From positions 62,001 to 126,000 of the forward strand of contig CAMCRF010000003.1 of the NCBI GenBank assembly GCA_945877235.1: a DNA stretch of 64,000 nt, in the 5' to 3' direction. Positions 1-10,302 of this stretch are shown here, piece after piece; position 1 is the stretch's first letter; each line of letters starts with the position of its first letter. The DNA comes from Bordetella parapertussis (lineage in GTDB: Bacteria; Pseudomonadota; Gammaproteobacteria; Burkholderiales; Burkholderiaceae_A). A program made the position numbers and the translations under genes. The notes under the pieces were generated by a model that had not been told where the DNA came from, made no database searches, and saw nothing but the letters and a program-made list of their open reading frames with translations.

Positions 1-1974
1 GATGCAGTGCAGCAGGCCCATTCCGGGCACCCCGGCATGCCGATGGGCATGGCTGAAATGTCGGTGGCCCTCTGGCGCCAGACGCTCAAACACAACCCAG
101 CCAATCCGCAATGGGCCGATCGTGATCGATTCGTGCTCTCGAACGGCCACGGCTCCATGCTGATATACGCCCTCTTGCATCTGACCGGCTACGACTTGCC
201 CATGCAAGAGCTCAAGCAGTTCCGTCAGTTGCACTCGAAAACCCCAGGGCACCCCGAAGTGGGCATGACCCCAGGCGTTGAGACAACGACTGGCCCATTG
301 GGTCAGGGCATTACCAATGCCGTGGGTATGGCACTCGCTGAGCGGCTGTTGGCAGCAGATTTCAATGAGCCTGGCCACACCGTGGTCGATCACAACACAT
401 ACGCATTTCTGGGCGACGGGTGTCTCATGGAGGGCATCAGTCATGAGGCCTGCGCGCTTGCGGGCGTCTGGGGGCTCTCCAAGCTCATCGCGCTCTATGA
501 CGACAATGGCATCTCGATTGACGGTAAGGTCGATGGCTGGTTCCGTGACGACACGGCCAAGCGATTTGAGGCTTATGGCTGGAATGTCATTGGGCCTATT
601 GACGGTCATGACCTGCCAGCGGTTCAGGCGGCCCTAAATACCGCCAAAGGGTGGGCGAAACATGGCAAAGCGGGACGCCTTGCCCCCACACTGATTATTT
701 GTCGCACCCAGATTGGCCAAGGCTCCCCAAACCGCGCCGGCACTGCAAAGGCGCATGGTGAGGCCTTGGGAGCAGATGAAATTGCGCTCACCCGCAAAGC
801 GATTGGCTGGTCGCACGAGCCATTCGTGATTCCCCAGTCGGTCTATGACGCATGGGACTGTAGGGCTGAGGGCGCTGCCGCTGAGGCCGACTGGAATGCC
901 CGCTTTGAGGCCTACGCGTCCGCATTTCCTCAGAAGGCTGCCGAATTCAAGCGACGCATGCGCGGCGAGCTTCCCGAGGGGTTTGCAAAGGATCATCAGG
1001 CGCTCATCGACCGCCTCTGCGCCGAGGGGCAGAACGTGGCGAGTCGCAAGGCCTCGCAGATTGCGCTCGATGATCTCGGTCCCCGTGTGCCCGGCCTTTT
1101 AGGCGGCTCCGCCGACCTCACCGGCAGCAACCTCACGAATTGGAAGGGCGTACAAAGTCTCAGTGTTGACGCCAAGGGCGTGCTCACGCCAGGGCGTCAC
1201 ATCAGCTATGGCGTGCGTGAGTTCGGCATGGCAGCGATATGCAATGGCATTGCCCTGCATGGTGGATTCATCCCCTATTGCGGCACCTTCCTCACATTCT
1301 CGGACTACAGCCGCAATGCCATTCGCATGGCAGCGCTCATGCGTCAGCGGGTCATTCACGTCTTCACGCACGACTCCATTGGCTTGGGCGAGGATGGTCC
1401 GACCCACCAGCCCGTTGAGCATCCTGCAGCGCTTCGATTGATTCCCTTCTTGGATGTATGGCGCCCAGCCGATGCAGTTGAGACGGCAGTGGCCTGGCAG
1501 GTTGCGATGGAGTCCAGCGACCGCCCAAGCGCGTTGCTGCTCTCTCGTCAGGGTCTTGCGCCTCAGATCTGTTCACCCTCAGTTGCTGCGCTTGCGAAGC
1601 GAGGCGGCTATGTGCTGCAGTCTGATCCACGTCCCCAAGTGGTCCTCATGGCTACAGGCTCCGAAGTGGAGATCGCCACCAAAGCCGCAGCCGCACTGAG
1701 GGCTTCAAAGATTCGGGTCCGCGTGGTCTCGCTGCCGTCCACCACCGTTTTTGACCGGCAGTCGGCCGCTTATAAGGCGGAGGTGCTTCCTGCAGGCATT
1801 CCCAGAATCGTGATTGAGGCCGGCGTGACCGATGGCTGGTGGAAATATCAACCCGCCGCTGTGCTCGGTCTCGACCGCTTCGGAGAGTCAGCGCCGGCTG
1901 GCGAACTCTTCAAGCTCTTTGAACTCACGCCTGAGGCGGTTGAGAAGACCGCTCGCATCATTCTTAAGAAATAA
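1..1974 (+). CDS. tkt: Transketolase, 5' end cut by window edge
   Basis: Thiamine-diphosphate enzyme that moves two-carbon ketol units between sugar phosphates in the pentose phosphate and Calvin-type pathways. The reading frame is open from base 1, and the visible protein begins [12 protein letters not shown], which in complete transketolases lies about 16 residues after the start, so only a short N-terminus is missing. A GTG at position 7 is an internal valine, not the start. Visible family marks are the HSGHPG substrate motif, GDGCLMEG followed by [10 protein letters not shown] (cofactor and Mg binding), and [11 protein letters not shown] in the pyrimidine-binding domain. About 657 residues are visible, so the C-terminus is complete. 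It heads a same-strand run with gap, pgk, pyk and fba. Confidence 0.97.
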   Translation, partial: DAVQQAHSGHPGMPMGMAEMSVALWRQTLKHNPANPQWADRDRFVLSNGHGSMLIYALLHLTGYDLPMQELKQFRQLHSKTPGHPEVGMTPGVETTTGPLGQGITNAVGMALAERLLAADFNEPGHTVVDHNTYAFLGDGCLMEGISHEACALAGVWGLSKLIALYDDNGISIDGKVDGWFRDDTAKRFEAYGWNVIGPIDGHDLPAVQAALNTAKGWAKHGKAGRLAPTLIICRTQIGQGSPNRAGTAKAHGEALGADEIALTRKAIGWSHEPFVIPQSVYDAWDCRAEGAAAEADWNARFEAYASAFPQKAAEFKRRMRGELPEGFAKDHQALIDRLCAEGQNVASRKASQIALDDLGPRVPGLLGGSADLTGSNLTNWKGVQSLSVDAKGVLTPGRHISYGVREFGMAAICNGIALHGGFIPYCGTFLTFSDYSRNAIRMAALMRQRVIHVFTHDSIGLGEDGPTHQPVEHPAALRLIPFLDVWRPADAVETAVAWQVAMESSDRPSALLLSRQGLAPQICSPSVAALAKRGGYVLQSDPRPQVVLMATGSEVEIATKAAAALRASKIRVRVVSLPSTTVFDRQSAAYKAEVLPAGIPRIVIEAGVTDGWWKYQPAAVLGLDRFGESAPAGELFKLFELTPEAVEKTARIILKK

Positions 1975-1991
1975 ATCAGAGGAGATTGACC

Positions 1992-3008
1992 ATGACCATT
2001 CGAGTTGCTATTAACGGCTACGGCCGAATCGGCCGCAACGTGCTGCGCGCCCACTATGAGGGCGGAAAGCGTCACGACATTGAGATTGTGGCGATCAATG
2101 ATTTGGGTAAGCCAGAGACCAATGCGCACCTCACTCAGTACGACACCGCGCACGGACGCTTTCCGGGGCAAGTCTCCGTCGACGGCGACTATATGGTCGT
2201 CAACGGTGACCGCATTCGTGTGCTTGCCAATCGCAATCCTGCCGAGTTGCCCTGGGGCGAGCTCGGCGTGGATGTGGTGCTCGAGTGCACGGGCTTTTTC
2301 ACGTCAAAAGAGAAGGCATCTGCACACTTGGCCGGTGGCGCGAAGAAGGTCGTGATCTCCGCGCCCGGTGGCAAAGATGTCGATGCCACAGTCGTCTTCG
2401 GTGTGAATCATGGCGTGTTGAAGGCCACCGACACCGTCATCTCCAATGCCTCTTGCACCACCAACTGCCTTGCTCCTGTCGCAAAGGTACTCGACACCGC
2501 TATTGGCATCGAGTCGGGCCTCATGACCACGATTCATGCATACACCAACGATCAGGTTCTCACGGACGTGTATCACGAGGACCTTCGCCGTGCCCGTTCT
2601 GCCACCATGTCCATGATCCCCACCAAGACCGGAGCCGCCGCCGCTGTAGGCCTCGTGTTGCCAAGCCTTAACGGAAAGCTCGATGGGTTTGCCATGCGTG
2701 TGCCCACCATCAACGTCTCCGTGGTGGACCTGACCTTCGCAGCGAAGAAGGCCACGACTGCGGACGAGGTCAACGCCCTTTTGAAGGCCGCCAGTGAGGG
2801 TGATCTCAAGGGTGTGTTGGGATACAACACGCTGCCCTTGGTATCAATTGACTTCAACCACGACGCGCATTCCAGCGTGTTCGATGCAACTCAGACCCGT
2901 GTCTCGCCTGACGGCAAGCTGGTGAAGATTCTGTCTTGGTACGACAACGAGTGGGGCTTCTCCAACCGCATGCTCGACACGACCGTGGCTTTGATGTCAG
3001 CAAAGTGA
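1992..3008 (+). CDS. gap: Glyceraldehyde-3-phosphate dehydrogenase, type I
   Basis: Oxidises and phosphorylates glyceraldehyde 3-phosphate to 1,3-bisphosphoglycerate in the cytosol. The 338-residue protein begins with the Rossmann motif [10 protein letters not shown]. It has an Asp in the AINDLG segment, which in this family favours NAD, and the catalytic SNASCTTNC motif with Cys at about residue 155. The ATG at 1992 is chosen over an in-frame TTG at 1986 because an AGAGGAG ribosome-binding site ends 8 bases before the ATG. It lies 17 bp after tkt and 7 bp before pgk, so the three are probably one transcript. Confidence 0.97.
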   Translation: MTIRVAINGYGRIGRNVLRAHYEGGKRHDIEIVAINDLGKPETNAHLTQYDTAHGRFPGQVSVDGDYMVVNGDRIRVLANRNPAELPWGELGVDVVLECTGFFTSKEKASAHLAGGAKKVVISAPGGKDVDATVVFGVNHGVLKATDTVISNASCTTNCLAPVAKVLDTAIGIESGLMTTIHAYTNDQVLTDVYHEDLRRARSATMSMIPTKTGAAAAVGLVLPSLNGKLDGFAMRVPTINVSVVDLTFAAKKATTADEVNALLKAASEGDLKGVLGYNTLPLVSIDFNHDAHSSVFDATQTRVSPDGKLVKILSWYDNEWGFSNRMLDTTVALMSAK

Positions 3009-3015
3009 GGCGCCA

Positions 3016-4194
3016 ATGAAGTTCAAACGCATGTCGGACCTCGATCTGGCAGGGAAGCGTGTTTTTATTCGCGCAGACCTCAACGTGCCCCAGGATGATG
3101 CGGGCGCCATCACCGATGACACCCGCATTCGCGCCTCTATGCCTGCTATCCAAGCGGCTCTTGAGGCCGGTGCCGCCGTCATGGTCACCTCGCACCTGGG
3201 TCGGCCCACGGAGGGCGAACTTAAGGCTGAAGATTCACTTGCGCCTGTCGCCGAGCGCATGGAGGCTCTGCTAGGGCGTCCCGTGCGCCTGGTGACGCAT
3301 TGGGTCGATGGTGGCTTCGATGTCAATGTCGGAGAGGTGGTGCTTCTCGAGAACTGCCGCGTCAATAAGGGCGAGAAGAAGGACGACGAGGTGCTGGCCC
3401 AGAAAATGGCGCAGCTCTGCGACGTCTATGTGAACGACGCATTTGGTACAGCCCATCGGGCCGAGGCCACCACTCACGGCATCGCGCGCTTCGCGAAGGA
3501 GGCGTGTGCGGGGCCACTCATGGCGGCTGAACTCGATGCCCTCGGAAAGGCGTTATCTGCACCCAAGCGTCCCTTGGTTGCGATTGTTGCTGGCTCCAAA
3601 GTCTCTACCAAGCTCACCATCCTCAAGTCACTCTCAACAAAGGTTGATCAGCTGATTGTGGGCGGCGGCATTGCCAATACGTTCATGGCAGCCGTAGGGC
3701 TTCCCATTGGCAAGTCGCTCTCAGAGCCCGATCTGCTCGGGGAGGCGAAGGCGATCATTGATGCCATGCAGGCGCGGGGTGCTGCTGTGCCCATTCCCGT
3801 CGATGTGGTTACAGCCAAAACATTTTCAGCCGATGCAGAGGCGCAGACCAAGTCCGCTGCAGACGTTGCTGCCGATGACATGATTCTCGACATTGGCCCA
3901 GAGACGGCAGAACAGCTGGCCGACATGATCTCCCAGGCGGGAACAGTGGTCTGGAATGGCCCTGTTGGAGTCTTCGAGTTCGACGCGTTTGCCGCGGGAA
4001 CCGAGCGACTGGCTCAGGCCATTGCGTCATCATCGGCCTTCTCGATTGCGGGTGGTGGAGACACGCTTGCGGCGATCGCGAAATATAAGATTACCGACGA
4101 GGTTGGATACATCTCCACGGGAGGTGGGGCATTTCTTGAGTTTCTTGAGGGCAAGACCCTTCCAGCTGTAGCGATCTTGGAGTCCCGCGCCTAG
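3016..4194 (+). CDS. pgk: Phosphoglycerate kinase
   Basis: Transfers the acyl phosphate of 1,3-bisphosphoglycerate to ADP, or the reverse in carbon fixation and gluconeogenesis. The 392-residue length is normal for the bacterial monomeric enzyme. The N-domain substrate signature [10 protein letters not shown] lies near residue 18, and the C-domain nucleotide-binding part includes [13 protein letters not shown] and GGGDT. It starts 7 bp after gap and is followed 30 bp later by pyk, continuing the glycolytic operon. Confidence 0.97.
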   Translation: MKFKRMSDLDLAGKRVFIRADLNVPQDDAGAITDDTRIRASMPAIQAALEAGAAVMVTSHLGRPTEGELKAEDSLAPVAERMEALLGRPVRLVTHWVDGGFDVNVGEVVLLENCRVNKGEKKDDEVLAQKMAQLCDVYVNDAFGTAHRAEATTHGIARFAKEACAGPLMAAELDALGKALSAPKRPLVAIVAGSKVSTKLTILKSLSTKVDQLIVGGGIANTFMAAVGLPIGKSLSEPDLLGEAKAIIDAMQARGAAVPIPVDVVTAKTFSADAEAQTKSAADVAADDMILDIGPETAEQLADMISQAGTVVWNGPVGVFEFDAFAAGTERLAQAIASSSAFSIAGGGDTLAAIAKYKITDEVGYISTGGGAFLEFLEGKTLPAVAILESRA

Positions 4195-4224
4195 CGCCAA
4201 CGCAACCTCCCCGAGGAGCATCGA

Positions 4225-5685
4225 ATGACTGCTGTGAGTCGTGCCACCAAGATTGTGGCCACCATTGGGCCCGCCTCCAGCAGCCCGGAGCGAATTCAAG
4301 AGCTCGTCGCAGCCGGGGTCGATGTTTTTCGGCTCAACTTTTCTCACGGGAGCGCAGATGAACATCGTGAGCGTGCTCGGTTAATTCGGGCCGAGGCGCT
4401 CGCCCAAGGCCGGTCTGTGGCGGTACTGGTGGATCTGCAAGGCCCAAAAATTCGGGTGGGAAAGTTTGCTGAGGGAAAAGTCACGCTCGAGTCTGGTGCG
4501 CCGTTTCGTTTCGATACCCATGCAGCGCCCGGCGACACCGCGCGCGTTGGACTTGATTATCCTGAGCTGATCCAAGACGTTGGGCCAGGCGACACCCTGC
4601 TGCTCAACGATGGTCTGATTTCAATGGCTGTGGAGGCCGTCGGAAAGGCACATATTGACTGTGTGGTGCTTGAGGGCGGCGTCCTGTCTGACCGTAAAGG
4701 CATCAATCGACTCGGCGGCGGCTTGTCTGCTCCCGCGCTCACAGACAAGGACAAGGCCGATATCGTTGTTGCCGCAGAGATAGAAGCGGACTACCTTGCA
4801 GTCTCGTTCCCCAAGAGCGCCAGCGACATGCAAGAGGCGCGCGCGCTGCTTAAGGCCGCTGGGGGACATGCCTGGCTGATCGCCAAGATCGAGCGGGTCG
4901 AGGCCATTGAGAATCTTGCGGAAATCATCGAGGCCTCGAATGGGCTCATGGTGGCACGCGGAGATCTTGCGGTGGAGGTGGGGGATGCCGCAGTGCCTGC
5001 CTTACAGAAACGGATGATCCGCATGGCTCGGGAGGCCAACCGACTGACCATTACAGCCACTCAGATGATGGAGTCCATGATCCAGTCCCCGGTGCCAACG
5101 CGCGCCGAGGTGAGTGACGTGGCCAATGCGGTGCTCGACGGGACCGATGCGGTGATGTTGAGCGCAGAGACTGCAGCCGGACAATACCCCGTGCGAACCG
5201 TACAGACGATGGTCCGGATCTGCGTTGAGGCGGAAAAATTCCACAAACCCACGCTCGAGGCCGATTTTCTGAATCGTACCTTTACGCGCATCGATCAATC
5301 CGTTGCCATGGCAGCACTCTTTACTGCACGCCACCTTGAGGTCAACTGCATTGCCGCACTCACAGAGTCGGGTGCCACGGCCCTCTGGATTTCCCGCCTG
5401 AATGCGGGCGTTCCTGTCTATGCGCTGACGCCCAGCGAGCGTAGCCGGCGTCGCATGGCGCTCTATAGAGATGTGCTTCCCCTGGCCATGGACCGCGTTC
5501 ACGAGGATCGCGACGTGCTGCTGGCCATGGCGGAGCAGAGCCTCGTTGATGCAGGCGCGGTGAACAAGGGCGACCTGATCGTGCTGACCGTGGGCGAGCC
5601 CGTGGGTCAGCCAGGGGGCACAAATACGATGAAAATTGTCAGGGTCACCGCCGTTGCCGGCGAGGGTTTTGCGTCGGGCGCCTAG
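4225..5685 (+). CDS. pyk: Pyruvate kinase
   Basis: Makes pyruvate and ATP from phosphoenolpyruvate and ADP. The 486-residue protein starts with TKIVATIGPASS, carries the VARGDLAVEVG Mg/K-binding segment and the TATQMMESMI active-site helix, and ends with a C-terminal regulatory domain, so it is a full-length bacterial enzyme. A GAGGAG ribosome-binding site precedes the ATG. It sits between pgk and fba in the same direction. The sequence does not tell which allosteric class it belongs to. Confidence 0.96.
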   Translation: MTAVSRATKIVATIGPASSSPERIQELVAAGVDVFRLNFSHGSADEHRERARLIRAEALAQGRSVAVLVDLQGPKIRVGKFAEGKVTLESGAPFRFDTHAAPGDTARVGLDYPELIQDVGPGDTLLLNDGLISMAVEAVGKAHIDCVVLEGGVLSDRKGINRLGGGLSAPALTDKDKADIVVAAEIEADYLAVSFPKSASDMQEARALLKAAGGHAWLIAKIERVEAIENLAEIIEASNGLMVARGDLAVEVGDAAVPALQKRMIRMAREANRLTITATQMMESMIQSPVPTRAEVSDVANAVLDGTDAVMLSAETAAGQYPVRTVQTMVRICVEAEKFHKPTLEADFLNRTFTRIDQSVAMAALFTARHLEVNCIAALTESGATALWISRLNAGVPVYALTPSERSRRRMALYRDVLPLAMDRVHEDRDVLLAMAEQSLVDAGAVNKGDLIVLTVGEPVGQPGGTNTMKIVRVTAVAGEGFASGA

Positions 5686-5729
5686 ACGCGCGAAAATACG
5701 CGTTTCGCTCGAATTAAAGGGGGTACCCA

Positions 5730-6794
5730 ATGGCTCTGGTCTCTTTGCGCCAAATGCTCGATCATGCGGCGGAGCATGGCTATGGCATTCCGGCATTTAA
5801 CGTCAACAACCTTGAGCAGGTGCAGGCGATTATGTCCGCAGCTGCCGAGATTGATGCGCCTGTCATCATGCAGGCGAGCGCTGGCGCACGCAAATACGCG
5901 GGCGAGCAGTTTCTGAGGCACCTCATTGAAGCGGCTGTTGAGTCATACCCTCATGTACCTGTGGTCATGCACCAGGACCATGGCCAGAGTCCTGCGGTCT
6001 GCGAGGGCGCAATGAATCTGGGTTTTTCGAGCGTCATGATGGACGGCTCTCTCGAGGCCGATGGAAAAACGATTGCCAGCTATGCATACAACGTCGCAGT
6101 CACCCAAGAGGTGGTGAAGATGGCCCATGCGCGCGGGATATCGGTGGAGGGGGAGTTGGGTTGCCTGGGAAGCCTAGAGACCATGCGGGGCGACAAGGAA
6201 GATGGCCATGGCACTGAGGCGACCATGACTCACGACCAGCTGTTAACAGACCCAGAACAGGCTGCGGACTTTGTGCGCCAGACCCAGCTCGACGCGCTCG
6301 CCATTGCAATTGGTACCAGTCATGGTGCATATAAATTCACCCGCGAGCCCACGGGAGACATTCTTGCCATTGCGCGCATTAAGGAGATCCACCGTCGCAT
6401 TCCCAATACCCATTTGGTGATGCATGGGTCGTCATCGGTTCCCCAAGAGCTGCTCTCAGAGATTCGCGCGTTTGGCGGCGATATGAAGGAGACCTATGGC
6501 GTGCCGGTGCGAGAGATCCAAGAGGCCATTCAGCATGGTGTTCGCAAGATCAATATCGACACGGATATCCGTTTGGCGATGACCGCAGCCATTCGGCGTT
6601 ATCTTGCCGAGCAGCCCTCAAAGTTCGACCCGCGCGACTACCTCAAGCCCGCACGTGAGGCCGCTCGCCAGGTCTGCCTCTCCAGATATGAAGCCTTCGG
6701 ATGTACGGGTCAGGGCAGCAAGATCAAGCCGATGACGCTTGTGTCCATGGCGCAGGCATATGCTTCGGGTGGCCTCGGTCAGATCGTCCAATGA
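5730..6794 (+). CDS. fba: Fructose-bisphosphate aldolase, class II (CbbA type)
   Basis: Zinc-dependent aldolase that interconverts fructose 1,6-bisphosphate with glyceraldehyde 3-phosphate and dihydroxyacetone phosphate. The 354-residue protein has the N-terminus [12 protein letters not shown] and the metal-ligand stretch VMHQDHGQ near residue 85. HGSSSVP and [10 protein letters not shown] follow. This is the longer class II form found with Calvin-cycle and betaproteobacterial glycolysis genes. Its TGA overlaps the ATG of the purC-purE fusion (ATGA, 4 bp), so translation of the purine gene is probably coupled to it. Confidence 0.95.
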   Translation: MALVSLRQMLDHAAEHGYGIPAFNVNNLEQVQAIMSAAAEIDAPVIMQASAGARKYAGEQFLRHLIEAAVESYPHVPVVMHQDHGQSPAVCEGAMNLGFSSVMMDGSLEADGKTIASYAYNVAVTQEVVKMAHARGISVEGELGCLGSLETMRGDKEDGHGTEATMTHDQLLTDPEQAADFVRQTQLDALAIAIGTSHGAYKFTREPTGDILAIARIKEIHRRIPNTHLVMHGSSSVPQELLSEIRAFGGDMKETYGVPVREIQEAIQHGVRKINIDTDIRLAMTAAIRRYLAEQPSKFDPRDYLKPAREAARQVCLSRYEAFGCTGQGSKIKPMTLVSMAQAYASGGLGQIVQ

Positions 6795-8176
6795 CCGGCC
6801 TCTATCAGACCCAGATTCGCAGCTTGCCTTTGGTGGGCCGGGGTAAGGTGCGCGATCTCTATGCCGTCGGCGAAGACAAGCTGCTCATGGTGGCCACCGA
6901 TCGTCTATCCGCATTCGATGTGGTGATGGATGCACCCATTCCCGATAAAGGCGTGGTCTTGAACCGCATGTCTGAGTTCTGGTTTGCCAAGCTCGCCCAC
7001 GTGGTTCCGAACCACCTGACCGGTATTGACCCCGAAACCGTGGTCAGACCCACTGAAGTCGAGCAGGTGCGGGGACGCGCAGTGGTAGCCAAGCGCCTCA
7101 AGCCCATTCCTGTTGAGGCCGTGGTACGCGGTTATCTGATTGGTGGGGGCTGGAAGGAGTACTGCGAGACCGGCTCGGTATGCGGTATTCCACTGCCCGC
7201 TGGACTCAAGATGGCAAGCCGTCTCGAGGCACCGCTCTTTACGCCAGCCTATAAGGCAGAAATGGGCGAGCACGACGAAAATATCTCGTTTGCACAGGTA
7301 GTCGACATGATCGGACCCGAGCGCGCTGATGAGATCCGTCGGGTCAGTCTTGCGCTCTACCAAGAGGCGGCAGACTATGCCCTCGAGCAGGGCATCATCA
7401 TTGCAGACACCAAGTTTGAGTTTGGTCTCGACGAGGCAGGGGTCTTGCACCTCATGGATGAGGTCCTGACCGCAGACTCTTCTCGCTACTGGCCCGTCGA
7501 TGGATATGCCGAGGGGGTTAGTCCGCCGAGTTTCGATAAGCAGTACGTGCGCGATTATCTGGAGACCCTCGATTGGGATAAGACCCCACCCGCGCCTGCG
7601 CTGCCGGCTCACGTCATTGAGCGCACTGCCCAAAAGTATCGCGAGGCGCTCTTTCGCATTGCTGGTGTCCGTATGCCTGTGGTGGGCGTGGTCATGGGCA
7701 GCCAGTCCGATTGGGACGTGATGCGCCATGCGGTTGAGGTACTCGATCGGTTCGGCATTCCACATGAGGCGCGTGTTGTGTCCGCGCACCGCATGCCCGA
7801 CCAGCTCTACGACTTTGCCAGCGCAGCCTGTGCTCGTGGCCTTAAGGGCATCATTGCGGGCGCAGGAGGCGCAGCCCACCTTCCCGGCATGCTCGCAGCC
7901 AAGACCACGGTACCCGTGTTCGGCGTGCCTGTTCCTTCCAAGTATCTGCGGGGAGAAGACTCGCTCTACTCAATTGTTCAGATGCCTAAGGGCATTCCTG
8001 TAGCCACGTTCGCAATCGGCGAGGCGGGCGCAGCAAACGCAGCGTTGCACTTCATTGCAACGCTCGCCACAGAGGACGAAACCCTGCGCGATCGCCTCGC
8101 GGCGTTCCGGGCGGAACAGACCGAGGCCGCTGTCTCCATGAACGCCCACCTCGGGCGTGCTGCACCCGAGGCATAA
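6791..8176 (+). CDS. purC-purE: SAICAR synthetase / N5-CAIR mutase fusion (PurC-PurE)
   Basis: One uninterrupted 461-residue frame encodes two successive purine enzymes. Residues 1 to about 290 are PurC (phosphoribosylaminoimidazole-succinocarboxamide synthase), with [11 protein letters not shown] near the start and FEFGLDEAG further on. From Met295 the sequence is a full class I PurE (5-carboxyaminoimidazole ribonucleotide mutase), with [18 protein letters not shown] and [11 protein letters not shown]. There is almost no linker: PurC's usual C-terminus runs straight into PurE's usual Met, as if the stop and spacer were lost. In related bacteria these are normally two adjacent genes. Start is the ATG overlapping the fba stop. 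purK follows after 6 bp. A sequencing indel is the main alternative. Confidence 0.93.
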   Translation: MTGLYQTQIRSLPLVGRGKVRDLYAVGEDKLLMVATDRLSAFDVVMDAPIPDKGVVLNRMSEFWFAKLAHVVPNHLTGIDPETVVRPTEVEQVRGRAVVAKRLKPIPVEAVVRGYLIGGGWKEYCETGSVCGIPLPAGLKMASRLEAPLFTPAYKAEMGEHDENISFAQVVDMIGPERADEIRRVSLALYQEAADYALEQGIIIADTKFEFGLDEAGVLHLMDEVLTADSSRYWPVDGYAEGVSPPSFDKQYVRDYLETLDWDKTPPAPALPAHVIERTAQKYREALFRIAGVRMPVVGVVMGSQSDWDVMRHAVEVLDRFGIPHEARVVSAHRMPDQLYDFASAACARGLKGIIAGAGGAAHLPGMLAAKTTVPVFGVPVPSKYLRGEDSLYSIVQMPKGIPVATFAIGEAGAANAALHFIATLATEDETLRDRLAAFRAEQTEAAVSMNAHLGRAAPEA

Positions 8177-8182
8177 GCGCCT

Positions 8183-9265
8183 GTGAACATTGGCTTGATG
8201 GGCGGAGGGCAGCTCGGGCGCATGATGATCCATGCAGCCCATCGGCTTGGCCACACCGTCACCGTGCTCGACCCTGATCCCCATGGGCCCGCGGCGCAAA
8301 TTGCAGATGCAGTCGTGGTGGGTGCCTATGATGATCCGATGGCGCTCTCCCAGCTTGCCCAGTCTGCGCAGGTCTTCACCACCGAGTTTGAGAATGTGCC
8401 TGCGGACGCGCTTCGATTTCTGGCCCAGCACGGACTGACCTTCCCCAATGCGGACTGCGTTGAGCGCGCGCAGGACCGGTTGGTCGAGAAGGCATTTCTG
8501 GTCGAGGCTGGGGCTCCGGTTGCTCCGCATGCGGCGGTGCTTCGGGATGAAGACCTCGTCAATGCCTCCGATGATCTTTTCCCCGGTATCTTGAAGACCG
8601 CTCGTCTTGGGTATGACGGCAAGGGACAGGTGCGCGTATCAAACCGCGAGGAGGCCCGAAATGCATTCGCAAGGCTGGGCAGCGTGCCGTGTGTGCTAGA
8701 GAAGCGGCTGGCCTTGGTCAAAGAGATCTCCGTCATCATCGCGCGAGACCGACACGGTGCGGTGGTGACTTACCCGGTGGGTGAGAACGTTCACGTCCAT
8801 GGCATTCTCCACACCACAACGGTCCCTGCGCAACTCACCCCCAGGCTTGAGGCCGCCGCTCAGCAGGCTGCACAGCAGGTTGTGAAGTCCATGCAATATG
8901 TCGGCGTGCTCTGTGTCGAGTTCTTTGTGCTGGAGGGCGACGTGTTGGTTGCGAATGAAATGGCTCCCCGACCACATAACAGCGGCCACTACTCCATTGA
9001 GGCCTGCGTCACAAGCCAGTTCGAGCAGCAGGTGCGCATCTGCACTGATATGCCGCTCGGGTCAACGGAGTTGAAGTTCCCCGTTCGCATGACCAATGTG
9101 TTGGGTGATGCCTGGTTTGCCGCTGACCCAGAGCAGCCCTTTGCGCAGCCGGTTGAACCCGACTGGACTGAGTGGACGCGTCAGGGGGCCTTCGTCCATC
9201 TCTATGGGAAGAAGGAGCCACGTCGCGGTCGCAAGATGGGGCACATTACGCAGCCATTGACCTGA
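8183..9265 (+). CDS. purK: N5-carboxyaminoimidazole ribonucleotide synthase
   Basis: ATP-grasp ligase that carboxylates AIR with bicarbonate to give N5-CAIR, the substrate of the PurE domain encoded just upstream. The 360-residue protein starts at a GTG with NIGLMGGGQLGRMM, the PurK nucleotide-binding N-terminus, and has the ATP-grasp segment KTARLGYDGKGQ and the EMAPRPHNSGH signature. The GTG is the natural start because the preceding stop lies 6 bp upstream. Its TGA overlaps the ATG of the next gene by one base (TGATG). Confidence 0.96.
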   Translation: MNIGLMGGGQLGRMMIHAAHRLGHTVTVLDPDPHGPAAQIADAVVVGAYDDPMALSQLAQSAQVFTTEFENVPADALRFLAQHGLTFPNADCVERAQDRLVEKAFLVEAGAPVAPHAAVLRDEDLVNASDDLFPGILKTARLGYDGKGQVRVSNREEARNAFARLGSVPCVLEKRLALVKEISVIIARDRHGAVVTYPVGENVHVHGILHTTTVPAQLTPRLEAAAQQAAQQVVKSMQYVGVLCVEFFVLEGDVLVANEMAPRPHNSGHYSIEACVTSQFEQQVRICTDMPLGSTELKFPVRMTNVLGDAWFAADPEQPFAQPVEPDWTEWTRQGAFVHLYGKKEPRRGRKMGHITQPLT

Positions 9266-10302
9266 TGCGTTGCCTAGCACCCACCCGGGCGGCATTGGCT
9301 CAGGCAGCGCAAGCGCTGGCCTCAGGCCAGTTAGTGGCCTTTCCCACAGAGACCGTGTACGGGTTGGGTGCAGACGCACTCAATCCGGATGCCGTCAATC
9401 GCATCTTCCTGGCCAAGGGGCGGCCTGCCGATCATCCGCTGATCGTGCATGTAGCCAGTCTGCAGGCTGCGCGGCGTCTGGCCTCAGATTGGCCGAAGGC
9501 TGCACAGGTCCTGGCTGAGGCGTTCTGGCCGGGACCGCTCACCCTCGTGGTGAAGCGTGCCGCAGAGGTGCCTCTGGTCGTGACAGGCGGTCAGGATACT
9601 GTTGGGCTACGCTGGCCCGCTCAGCCCACTGCGCAGGCCCTGCTCGAGGCCTTTGCCGCGTTAGGCAGTGGCGCGGTGGCCGCTCCCTCTGCAAACCGTT
9701 TCGGTGGCATCAGTCCCTCACAGGCTCAGCACGTCGTCGCCTCTCTCGGCGCGGTCCTGCAGCCCGGCGATCTGATTCTCGATGATGGTCCGTGTGGGGT
9801 GGGTATTGAGAGCACCATCGTCGACTGTACGGTGAGCCCAGTGCGCGTGCTGCGTCCGGGGGGCATCTCTCGCGCAGCCCTACAGGCAGCTCTGGACAAC
9901 GGTCTGTTGGTTGATTTGGTGCACGGCGATGCAGCTCAGGAGGTGCCTCGGGTATCCGGCAGTCTGGCTTCGCACTATGCCCCGACAACACCGCTACGCA
10001 TGTTGAGTGCACCTGACCTGCATCAGGCAGTGCAGGCGCTGTTGCTGCGCCCTGGTTCTCAGAGGGTGCTGTGCTGGGTGCGTCAGCTGGTGCCCACCCA
10101 CGATCCACGCGTCACGCAGGTCCTTATGCCCTCGCGACCAGAGGTGCTCGCCCAGCAGCTCTACGCGCGCCTGCATGAGTGGGATGCATTGGGTTTTGAT
10201 CAGTTACTTGTCGAGGCGCCTGCCCAAGGGCCCGAGTGGGAGGCTGTCAGAGATCGGCTAGGCCGCGCCGCATTTGGCGGTGCGGCATCTCACACTCCAT
10301 AA
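9265..10302 (+). CDS. sua5: L-threonylcarbamoyladenylate synthase, Sua5 type
   Basis: Forms threonylcarbamoyl-AMP from threonine, bicarbonate and ATP for the t6A37 modification of ANN-decoding tRNAs. The 345-residue protein has a YrdC domain (about 1-200: PTETVYGLGAD, KGRPADHPLIVH, APSANRFGGISPS) followed by the C-terminal Sua5 domain, so it is the long two-domain form rather than the short TsaC form. The ATG at 9265 shares a base with the purK stop; a longer in-frame start at 9172 would lie deep inside purK and is rejected. Its 3' end overlaps the convergent HIT-GNAT gene by 56 bp. Confidence 0.93.
   Translation: MRCLAPTRAALAQAAQALASGQLVAFPTETVYGLGADALNPDAVNRIFLAKGRPADHPLIVHVASLQAARRLASDWPKAAQVLAEAFWPGPLTLVVKRAAEVPLVVTGGQDTVGLRWPAQPTAQALLEAFAALGSGAVAAPSANRFGGISPSQAQHVVASLGAVLQPGDLILDDGPCGVGIESTIVDCTVSPVRVLRPGGISRAALQAALDNGLLVDLVHGDAAQEVPRVSGSLASHYAPTTPLRMLSAPDLHQAVQALLLRPGSQRVLCWVRQLVPTHDPRVTQVLMPSRPEVLAQQLYARLHEWDALGFDQLLVEAPAQGPEWEAVRDRLGRAAFGGAASHTP

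Noticed and set aside
5690-5712. Possible hairpin GCGAAA...TTTCGC between pyk and fba
   Set aside because: The stem is only six pairs with no T-run and the genes appear to be one transcript, so a terminator is not supported.
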